In this document: positions 17,788 to 25,068 of the stretch, in pieces | Position numbering within the stretch: position 1 is the stretch's first letter | Layout: the number at the start of each line of letters is the position of its first letter | DNA from: Marinactinospora thermotolerans DSM 45154 | GTDB taxonomy: Bacteria; Actinomycetota; Actinomycetes; Streptosporangiales; Streptosporangiaceae | Length of the DNA: 64,000 bases | Assembly: GCF_900167435.1 (NCBI RefSeq) | Contig: NZ_FUWS01000003.1 | Coordinates: forward strand, 310,001 to 374,000 | Reading direction: 5' to 3' | Notes under the pieces: model-generated | What the model was told of the DNA's origin: nothing | Database searches by the model: none | What the model saw: only the letters and a program-made list of their open reading frames with translations | Position numbers and translations under genes: made by a program

Positions 17788-17838
17788 ATTTACCACTCCA
17801 AGCGTAGTGCTTTGTCTGTCGTGGAACCATAGCGACAC

Positions 17839-18127
17839 GCGCGCCGAAAAGCGATCTTTTTTGCGGGGGGTCGGACGCCGGGCGGTGGCGGGGTGCTGAT
17901 CCGATGCCGAGCCGGACCTCCCTGGAGTGGGCCCCCGTTCCGCCGGGATCGGCGTGTGATGAGGCGGGGCGCGCCCCGCCCGTGGTGTTCCCCCATGGGG
18001 CCGGCCGGGCCGATGCTGCGCGGGCGCCGAGGTAGGTGAGGGTCCCGCCGGAGGGGCCGTCGCGTCCGGGGCGGTGGCGCGCGGCCCGTGAGGAGGCCCG
18101 GGAGGGGGCTCCCGCCCTTCGTCGCTG
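17839..18127. other. Intergenic promoter region of the iron-transport genes
   Basis: About 0.3 kb between divergent genes with no coding potential that I can support. The iron box follows at 18128. Confidence 0.4.
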
Positions 18128-18146
18128 TAAGGTTAGCCTTGCCTAT
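18128..18146. promoter_or_regulatory. IdeR/DmdR-type iron box
   Basis: TAAGGTTAGCCTTGCCTAT matches most of the actinobacterial iron-box consensus (TTAGGTTAGGCTAACCTAA), including the AGGTTAG half and CCTA at the other end. It lies 25 bp upstream of the binding-protein ATG, so iron-loaded IdeR/DmdR should repress this gene. Confidence 0.8.
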
Positions 18147-18171
18147 TTCAATGGGATGTGAGGCGGCCTAC

Positions 18172-19182
18172 ATGATCTTCCCGACGGCGTCGCCCCGGCG
18201 CGGCCGACGGTCCATAATGCCGGTGGCCGGGACGGGCGCCCTCGTTCTGCTCTCGGCGTGCGGCACGGCCGTGCCCACCGAGGACGAACGGCCGGCCGAG
18301 GGCTGGAGCTTCAGCGACGGCGCGGGCAACGAGGTGACCCTGGACGAGCACCCCCAGCGGGTCGTGGCCTACTCCGGCGTCGCCTCCGCCCTGTGGGACT
18401 ACGGCTACGAGGTCGTGGGCGTCTTCGGGCCGGTGACGACCGCCGGTGGACAGCCCGACCCGCAGATCGGGGACGTCGACACCGAGCGGGTCGAGGTCAT
18501 CAGCGAGACCTACGGCGAGATGAGCGTCGAAAAGCTCGCCTCCCTGGAACCCGACCTCATCGTCACCCACGCCTACGACGACCTCGCCTGGTACCTGCCC
18601 GAGGAGGTCGACCAGATCGAGGCCGTCGCCCCCCTCCTGCGGATCCAGGTCACCGGGGCCGGCGCGGAGGAACTGCTGGCCGACCACCTCGACCTCGCCG
18701 TCGCCCTGGGTGCCGACCCCCACGGCGAGGCCGTCGCCGGCGCCCTGCACGACTTCGACGCCTCCCTGGCGGAACTGTCCGCGGCCACCGAGGACAGGCC
18801 CGCCCTCAAGGTCGTCGCGGTCTCGGCCTCCCCCGAGAACCTCTACGTCGCCAACGCCGCGGCAGGCGGCGACCTGGAACTGTTCGCCGAACACGGGGTC
18901 CGCCTCCCCGAGACCGACGCCCCCGACACCGACCAGTTCGAGGAACTGAGCTGGGAGGAGGCCGACAAGTACCCCGCCGATCTGCTCCTCCAGGACTCCC
19001 GGCCCACCTCCACCCCCCTGGCCGACCTGGCCGACCAGCCGACCTGGCGCACCCTGCCCGCGGTCGAGGCCGGACAGGTCGGCGCCTGGGCCGCGGAGAC
19101 GCCCTACAGCTACACCCGCTACGCCGAGGTCGTGCGCGCCCTCGCCGCCGACATCAGCGAGGCCGAACCCCTGGAGCACTGA
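18172..19182 (+). CDS. Iron-siderophore ABC transporter substrate-binding lipoprotein
   Basis: 336 aa. The signal peptide ends in a lipobox, LVLLSACG (Cys near residue 30). The mature part starts with the usual Fe-siderophore binding fold, EHPQRVVAYSGVASALWDYG, and contains SLEPDLIVTHAYDDLAWYLP. This is the class III binding fold (PF01497) that captures ferric siderophore outside the membrane. ATG 18172 is chosen since GAGG lies 8 nt upstream and the iron box sits just ahead; ATG 18151 is possible. No importer permease or ATPase follows: the next genes are exporter-type ABC proteins. Confidence 0.87.
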   Translation: MIFPTASPRRGRRSIMPVAGTGALVLLSACGTAVPTEDERPAEGWSFSDGAGNEVTLDEHPQRVVAYSGVASALWDYGYEVVGVFGPVTTAGGQPDPQIGDVDTERVEVISETYGEMSVEKLASLEPDLIVTHAYDDLAWYLPEEVDQIEAVAPLLRIQVTGAGAEELLADHLDLAVALGADPHGEAVAGALHDFDASLAELSAATEDRPALKVVAVSASPENLYVANAAAGGDLELFAEHGVRLPETDAPDTDQFEELSWEEADKYPADLLLQDSRPTSTPLADLADQPTWRTLPAVEAGQVGAWAAETPYSYTRYAEVVRALAADISEAEPLEH

Positions 19183-19382
19183 ACCCCGGCGGACTTCTCC
19201 CGAATGCCCGGGAAACGGGAATCCGGGTTAGGTTCTCCTTGGTCGTGAAACGCCGAAACGGCCGGGGAGGGGCGGGCGCGACAGCGTCGTCCCCGCCCCG
19301 GCCCCACCCGAAGGGAAGGTCGCCCCGTGAACCCCCACCGTCAGCCCCGTCCGGCCCCGACCCCCGTGCCGGCGGGCCGGCG

Positions 19383-21119
19383 ATGAGGGACCCGAACAAG
19401 CCCTCCGGCGGCGGACGGCTGCTGACCCGCGCCCTCGTCCGCAACCGCGGCCGGCTGGCCGCCGGCGTCGTGGGAACCTCCCTGCACCAGGTCGCCGAGG
19501 CGCTCGTGCCGGTCGCCATCGGCCTCATCATCGACCGCGCCGTGGCCACTGGAGACGGAAGAGCGCTCGCCATATCGGTGGCCGGCCTGGCCCTGCAGTT
19601 CACCGTCTTGACCCTCTCCTGGCGCTACGGCGCCCGCTCCCTCGTCGCCGCGATCCAACTGGAGGCGCACCGGCTGCGGGTCGAGGCGGCCGAGCGCATG
19701 ATGGACGCCCGCCGCCAGGACACCGGGATGCGCGCCGGGGAACTGCTCGGCATCGCCACCTCCGACGCCGACCGCATGGCCCGGCTGCTGCACTTCGTCC
19801 CCGCCGCCCTCGCCGGCCTGGCCGGCCTCGCCGTCGCCGCGACCACCCTGCTGAGAATCGACACGGTGCTGGGCCTGGGCGTCCTCGTCGGCGTCCCCCT
19901 GCTGGTCGTCCTCACCCAGCTGCTGGGCCCCACCCTGACCCGGCGGGCCGCCTCACAGCAGGCGGCGGCCGCCGAGACCACGGCGCTGGCCAGCGACCTG
20001 ATCCGCGGTCTGCCCGTGCTGCGCGGGATCGGCGCCGAAGAGCACGCCGCCGACGGCTACCGGCGATCCAGCGGCGCCGCGCTGCGCGCCGCGCTGGGCG
20101 CCGCAGCCCCCTCCGGCGCCTACTTCGGCGTCACGACGGCCGGCGGCGGGCTGCTGCTGGCGGCCGTCGCCGCCTTCGCCGGCTGGGCCGCCCTGGAGGG
20201 GCGGATCAGCGTCGGAGAACTGATCACGGTGGTGGGCCTGGCGCAGTTCATCACCGAACCGGTGCGCGAACTCGGCCTGTGCGGACACGGCATCGCCGTG
20301 TGCCGGGCGTCGGCGCACCGCCTGGCGACCGTGCTCGACGCACCGTTCCGGCTCACCCCCGGCGACCTCGACGGCGGCGACGCCACCCGGATCGAGCTCC
20401 ACGGGATCCGGCACGGTTCGCTGCGCGGACTCGACATGACCGTCCACGCCGGAGAGTTCCTCGGCGTCGTCGCCCACGACCCCGCCGACACCCGCGCCCT
20501 GCTCGCCCTGCTGGCCGGGCGCGTCCCACGGCAGGACTACGAGGGGCGGATCACGGTCGGCGGTGTCGAGGTGGAGCGTCTCCGCCTGGACGCGGCCCGC
20601 CGGACGATCCTCGTGGAACCCCACGACGTCGACCTCTTCGAGGGGACGTTGCGCTCCAACATCCTGCTGGAATCCCCCGATGGCGCCGAGGACGGCGACA
20701 CCGAGGCCGTCCTGCTCACCGCGCTGCGCGCCACCGCCGCCGACGAGGTCGCCCGCGCCCACCCCGACGGCGTCGACCGCCGGATCACCGACCGCGGCAC
20801 CACCCTGTCGGGAGGCCAACGCCAGCGGCTGGCCCTGGCCCGGGCGATCGCCGCCCGCCCGCCCGTGCTCGTCCTGGACGAACCCACCACAGCGGTGGAC
20901 GCCGTGACCGAGGAGACGATCGCCCACGGCCTGCGCCAGGCCCGCCACGGCGCCACCGCCCCTGCCGGCCAGGCCACCGTCGTGGTCACCAACAGTCCGG
21001 CCCTCCTCGCCCACGCCGACCGGGTCCTGGTGCTCGCCGACGGCGTGGTCGCGGCCGAGGGCACCCACGCCGAGCTCGTCGCGACCGACGACGCCTACCG
21101 GAAGGCGGTGCTGAGATGA
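19383..21119 (+). CDS. ABC exporter half-transporter with degenerate Walker A
   Basis: 578 aa; transmembrane domain at residues 1-320 and nucleotide-binding domain after that. The Walker A position reads VVAHDPADTRALLALLAG, which lacks the GxxGxGKS/T. The signature LSGGQRQRLALARA, Walker B VLVLDEPT and D-loop AVD are intact, and the switch His is replaced by Asn (VVTNSPA). Such a half needs a partner; the next gene supplies it. ATG 19383 has only a weak ribosome-binding site. Together with the binding protein upstream it suggests a siderophore-related exporter or importer of the IrtAB/YbtPQ kind. Confidence 0.85.
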   Translation: MRDPNKPSGGGRLLTRALVRNRGRLAAGVVGTSLHQVAEALVPVAIGLIIDRAVATGDGRALAISVAGLALQFTVLTLSWRYGARSLVAAIQLEAHRLRVEAAERMMDARRQDTGMRAGELLGIATSDADRMARLLHFVPAALAGLAGLAVAATTLLRIDTVLGLGVLVGVPLLVVLTQLLGPTLTRRAASQQAAAAETTALASDLIRGLPVLRGIGAEEHAADGYRRSSGAALRAALGAAAPSGAYFGVTTAGGGLLLAAVAAFAGWAALEGRISVGELITVVGLAQFITEPVRELGLCGHGIAVCRASAHRLATVLDAPFRLTPGDLDGGDATRIELHGIRHGSLRGLDMTVHAGEFLGVVAHDPADTRALLALLAGRVPRQDYEGRITVGGVEVERLRLDAARRTILVEPHDVDLFEGTLRSNILLESPDGAEDGDTEAVLLTALRATAADEVARAHPDGVDRRITDRGTTLSGGQRQRLALARAIAARPPVLVLDEPTTAVDAVTEETIAHGLRQARHGATAPAGQATVVVTNSPALLAHADRVLVLADGVVAAEGTHAELVATDDAYRKAVLR

Positions 21120-22954
21120 CGGCCGACGCCACGCCGACACGGGAGGGCGCCGACGCCTCCCCCTCCTCCCACCGACTCCTGCCGATCGCCACGGCGCGCG
21201 CCACGCTGGCCCTCGTGCTGACCGAGCTGCGCGCCGTCCGGGGAATGGCGCTGGTCGCCCTGCTGGTCTCACTGGCCGCCAACACGTGCGCGCTCGTCGC
21301 GCCGTGGGTGCTCGGCCTGCTCGTGGACGCGGTACGGCAGGGGACCGACACCACGCATGCGGCGTGGACGGCGGTGGTGATCGCCGCCGCCGCGCTCCTC
21401 GGCGGCGCGCTCACGGCGCTGGCCTTCACCCTGCTCGCCCGCACCGGCGAGACCGTCTTGGCCCGGCTGCGCGAACGGGTGGTGCAGCGGGCGTTGCGGC
21501 TGCCCGCGCCCCTGCTCGCCCGGCTCAGCGCCGGTGACCTGCTCAGCCGGGTGGGCGACGACGTGGCCGTGGTCGCCGAGACGCTGCGGGAGAAGGCGCC
21601 GATGCTCATCTCGTCGCTGTTCACCGCGGTGCTCACGATGGGCGGGCTGTTCGCCCTCGACTGGCGGCTGGGCCTGGCCGGCCTGTGCTCGCTGCCGGTC
21701 TACGCGGGGGCGTTGCGCTGGTACCTGCCGCGTTCGGCCCCGATGTACGCCGAGGAACGCGCCGCCATGGGCGAACGCGCCCAGGCGCTGGTGGGGTCGC
21801 TGCACGGTGTGGAGACGGTGCACGCCTACCGGCTGCACCGGCACCGCCTGGAGCTGGTCAACGAGCGTTCCGCCGCGGCGATGGGCATCACCAACCGGGT
21901 GTTCCGCCTGTTCTGCCGTTTCGGCAGCGGCATGAACGCGGCCGAGTGCGTCGGTCTGGCGGCGATCATGACGGTCGGCTTCTTCCTGGTGGACGCCGAC
22001 GTGGTGACGGTGGGGGCCACCACCACCGCGGCCCTGTACTTCCACCGGCTCTTCGGCCCGCTGGGGGCGATCATGACGTCCTTCAACGACGTGCAGTCGG
22101 CCGGCACCAGCCTGGCGCGTATGGCGGGCGTGGCCGCGATCCCCGACCCCGGGCCGCCGCCCGTCGCGCGACGGCCGGCGGACTCCGGTGTGGAGATCCG
22201 CGCGGTGGGCCACCGCTACGACGACGGGCCGATCGTGCTGGAGGACGTCACGCTGCGCATCGCGCCGGGGGAGCGGGTGGCGCTGGTCGGTGGCAGCGGC
22301 GCCGGCAAGACCACCCTCGCCTCGATCGTCGCCGGCCTGATCACCCCGGCCCGCGGGGAAGTGCTGCTCGGCGGCGTCCCGGTGGAGGAGGTCCACCCCG
22401 ATCTCCTGCGCCGGCACCTGGCGCTGGTCAGCCAGGACACCCACGTCTTCGCCGGGACGCTCGCCGACAACGTGCGCCTCGCCGTCCCCGGGGCGAGCGA
22501 CGAACAGGTGGTCGCCGCGCTGGCCGCCGTGGGCGCCCACGACTGGGCCACCACGCTGCCCGCGGGCATCCACACCGAGGTGGGGGAGAACGGCCTGCGC
22601 CTCACCGCCCACCAGGGCCAGCACCTGGCCCTGGCCCGCCTGGTGCTGGCCGACCCCGCCGTGGTGGTGCTCGACGAGGCGGGGGCCGAGGCGGGCAGCG
22701 CCGGCGCCCGGATCCTGGAGCACGCCGCCGTGGCGGCGACCGAGGGACGCACGGCGCTGGTGGTCGCGCACCGCCTCCAGCAGGCGGTCGGGGCCGACCG
22801 GATCGTGGTGCTGGAACAGGGCCGGGTGGCCGAGACCGGGACGCACACCGAGCTCGTCGCCCGCGGGGGCCGCTACGCCGCGCTGTGGGCGGCCTGGCAC
22901 GACGGCGAGCGGGCCGAGGACGCCGGTCAGGTCTCCCAGCAGGCGCCCGCCTGA
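21116..22954 (+). CDS. ABC exporter half-transporter with degenerate signature
   Basis: 612 aa; six-helix transmembrane domain (about residues 40-330) and a nucleotide-binding domain. Walker A is intact (GGSGAGKTT), Q-loop VSQDTHVF is present and Walker B VVVLDEA follows. The signature is degenerate: LTAHQGQHLALARL in place of LSGGQ, and the D-loop reads AEAGS. The switch His is present (VVAHRLQQA). Defects complement those of the upstream gene, giving one consensus and one degenerate ATP site as in heterodimeric exporters. ATGA overlap with the upstream gene supports equal expression. Confidence 0.87.
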   Translation: MTADATPTREGADASPSSHRLLPIATARATLALVLTELRAVRGMALVALLVSLAANTCALVAPWVLGLLVDAVRQGTDTTHAAWTAVVIAAAALLGGALTALAFTLLARTGETVLARLRERVVQRALRLPAPLLARLSAGDLLSRVGDDVAVVAETLREKAPMLISSLFTAVLTMGGLFALDWRLGLAGLCSLPVYAGALRWYLPRSAPMYAEERAAMGERAQALVGSLHGVETVHAYRLHRHRLELVNERSAAAMGITNRVFRLFCRFGSGMNAAECVGLAAIMTVGFFLVDADVVTVGATTTAALYFHRLFGPLGAIMTSFNDVQSAGTSLARMAGVAAIPDPGPPPVARRPADSGVEIRAVGHRYDDGPIVLEDVTLRIAPGERVALVGGSGAGKTTLASIVAGLITPARGEVLLGGVPVEEVHPDLLRRHLALVSQDTHVFAGTLADNVRLAVPGASDEQVVAALAAVGAHDWATTLPAGIHTEVGENGLRLTAHQGQHLALARLVLADPAVVVLDEAGAEAGSAGARILEHAAVAATEGRTALVVAHRLQQAVGADRIVVLEQGRVAETGTHTELVARGGRYAALWAAWHDGERAEDAGQVSQQAPA

Positions 22955-22957
22955 ACG

Positions 22958-22988
22958 GTGGGGCGGCGGGGACTCCCCGCCGCCCCAC
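22958..22988 (+). terminator. Perfect hairpin terminator after the ABC pair
   Basis: A perfect 15-bp inverted repeat around a single C (arms 22958-22972 and 22974-22988), 4 bp after the stop. It ends the iron-transport operon. There is no T-tract. Confidence 0.7.
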
Positions 22989-23468
22989 CCCTTTCCCATC
23001 CCCGATCGGGTCCCGTCCGCGGGAGAGGGCGGGACCGCTTGCGCGGAACGCTCCCGGCCGGCGCGGACCGTCCCGCGTTTCCGGCGCCGGCCGGGCCGGC
23101 CTGCTACCGCGGCGGTCCGGTCACCGCCCGACCGGGGGAGTCCCGTGCCTTCCGTCCCTCGTGGGAGCGCCGCCGGGGAGTCGGGGACGGGCCTTGTCGC
23201 CCGGCGGCCGATGTCCGAGCCCATCGGGACGTCCCGGCTCCGCCCGGCTCTTCGCGCCTTCCGGGTCCCGGCCCGCGGGGCCTTGTGCCGCGCCCCTGCG
23301 AGGCCGCACCGTCCTCCCCATGCCAGGGCGTCCGCCTCGGCGTGGGATCGGCGGCGATCCGCTCCGCCGCGGCGCGGTCACAGTGGAGCGAGATCGGGGC
23401 GCGGGCGCCGCCCCGGTCGGCGATTGTGTCCTGATCCGGCGTTCACGCCCCGGCCGCGCACATCATAT
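22989..23468. other. Gene-free interval before the acetyltransferase operon
   Basis: About 0.5 kb with no recognisable gene. The only signal is the palindrome at its end (23469-23480). Confidence 0.4.
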
Positions 23469-23480
23469 GTACGATCGTAC
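23469..23480. promoter_or_regulatory. GTACGATCGTAC palindrome, probable TetR operator
   Basis: A perfect 12-bp palindrome ending 2 bp before the ATG of the acetyltransferase gene. A TetR regulator is encoded in the same operon, so autoregulation through this site is likely. It overlaps where a ribosome-binding site would be. Confidence 0.65.
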
Positions 23481-23482
23481 GC

Positions 23483-24079
23483 ATGGTGAAGGATTACTTC
23501 GCGGGGGACCCGCGTACCAACCGGGAGCGCATGCTCGCCGGGGACCTGTACATCTCCGACGATCCAGAGAACGCCCGCCTCGCGCAGCGCGGGGTGCGTC
23601 TACAGGAGGCCTACCGGGCCGCAGCGGCACAGGAACCCGAAGCGGCCATCCCGATCCTGGCGGAGCTGCTCGGCACCCTGGGCGAGGGCGCCTTCATCAA
23701 ACCCCCGCTCTACGTCGACTACGGGGAGAACATCCACGTCGGAGCACGCACGTTCGTCAACTACAACCTCGTCGCCTTGGACGTCGCGCAGATCCGCATC
23801 GGCGCCGACTGCCAGATCGGTCCGAACGTGCAGCTGCTGACCCCCACCCACCCGATCGCCCCGACCCCGCGCCGCGACAAGCTGGAAGCGGCCAAGCCGA
23901 TCACCATCGGCGACAACGTGTGGCTCGGCGGCGGCGTGATCGTCTGCCCGGGCGTGACGATCGGGGACAACACCGTGGTCGGGGCGGGATCCGTCGTCGT
24001 CAAGGACCTGCCGGCCAACGTCGTGGCCGTCGGGAACCCGGCGCGGGTGGTGCGCGAGATCTCCGACGACGATGCCTGA
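23483..24079 (+). CDS. Sugar O-acetyltransferase (maltose/galactoside type)
   Basis: 198 aa hexapeptide-repeat acetyltransferase. The N-terminal Mac domain (MVKDYFAGDPRTNRERMLAG) is followed by the left-handed beta-helix with VDYGENIHVGARTFVNYN and LLTPTHPI, the catalytic His region of LacA/Maa. The final coil reads VVVKDLPANVVAVGNPARVV. It would transfer acetyl from acetyl-CoA to a sugar in the cytoplasm. No ribosome-binding site is seen; the operator abuts the start. The gene overlaps the following TetR gene by 8 nt. Confidence 0.88.
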   Translation: MVKDYFAGDPRTNRERMLAGDLYISDDPENARLAQRGVRLQEAYRAAAAQEPEAAIPILAELLGTLGEGAFIKPPLYVDYGENIHVGARTFVNYNLVALDVAQIRIGADCQIGPNVQLLTPTHPIAPTPRRDKLEAAKPITIGDNVWLGGGVIVCPGVTIGDNTVVGAGSVVVKDLPANVVAVGNPARVVREISDDDA

Positions 24080-24674
24080 GACCGCGGACGGGCCCGGGAC
24101 GACTGAAGACCCGGCCGCGCCCGGCCGGCGCACGCGGCGCAACGACCCCGAACGGCGTGATCGCATCATCGACGCCTGTCTCGACGTCATCGTCGAACGG
24201 GGGGTGGCCGGGGCCTCGCACCGCAAGATCGCCGAGGCCGCCGGGGTGCCGCTGGGGTCGATGACCTACCACTTCGACGGGATGAACGAGCTGCTGCGCG
24301 AGGCGTTCCACCGGTTCGCGCTCGGCGTGTCCGACCGGTTCGAGCGGCGCATGGCCGAGGCGGCCGACGCCCAGGAGGCCGCGGCCGCGGTGGTCGCGCT
24401 GGTCACCGGTGACGTCCTGGCCACCCGGCGTGACCTCGTGCTGACCAGCGAGCTGTACACCCTGGCGGCGCGCGAGCCGGAGTTCCGGGACCTGACCAAC
24501 CGGTGGATGGCCCGTTCCCGGGCCGCGCTGGGACGCCACTTCGACCCGGTCACCGCCATCATGCTGGACGCCCTGATCGAGGGGCTGACCCTGCATCGGG
24601 GGCTGGACACCGACCCCTACGACGCCGCCGTCGTGGTCGAGGCCGTCGAGCGGATCGTCCGGTCCGGGGACTGA
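24072..24674 (+). CDS. TetR-family transcriptional regulator
   Basis: 200 aa. Residues 30-75 form the TetR DNA-binding domain: RIIDACLDVIVERGVAGASH then RKIAEAAGVPLGSMTYHFDG. The C-terminal part is a helical ligand domain (TetR_C, with ALIEGLTLHRGLD). It overlaps the acetyltransferase gene by 8 nt, so the two are translated together. The palindrome 23469-23480 at the operon start is the likely binding site. The inducer is unknown. Confidence 0.88.
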   Translation: MPETADGPGTTEDPAAPGRRTRRNDPERRDRIIDACLDVIVERGVAGASHRKIAEAAGVPLGSMTYHFDGMNELLREAFHRFALGVSDRFERRMAEAADAQEAAAAVVALVTGDVLATRRDLVLTSELYTLAAREPEFRDLTNRWMARSRAALGRHFDPVTAIMLDALIEGLTLHRGLDTDPYDAAVVVEAVERIVRSGD

Positions 24675-25068
24675 GAAAGACCACGGAGCGGGGAACGGCT
24701 TCGACCTGTCCGGCCCCGGGAGGAGGGGTGACGCCGCTTACGGCCGTGCTCGATACCCCGCGCGGCCGGATGCCCCGGGCCGGGAGCGGCCCGGGGACCG
24801 CGGCGGTCTCGCGCCTTCAGGAGCCATCCGGCCGGGCGCATCGGCCGAATCCACCGGGCGCCGCCCGGTGCGGGAACGGGGAGGTGGAACCCCGGAGCGG
24901 CCCGGGGACCGCGCTGGTCGCCCGGACGGCGCGCCCGATCGGTTTCCGCCGAGGCCGACGGGAGGTCGCGGCCGGCCCCTCGGCGGCGTGACCGACGATC
25001 CCGCGGCGGCCGTTGAGGCGGGTCGGCCCGCCACGTCCGGGGCTGCCCTCGGTGGGGCGGCGCGCCGG
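24675..25068. other. Gene-free gap between convergent genes
   Basis: 394 bp between the 3' ends of the TetR gene (+) and the TPR gene (-). I see no gene and no perfect hairpin. Confidence 0.4.

Noticed and set aside
19227-19242. A possible second iron box (GGTTAGGTTCTCCTTGG) before the ABC pair
   Set aside because: Only one half-site fits the consensus; the other half does not, so it is not listed as a site.
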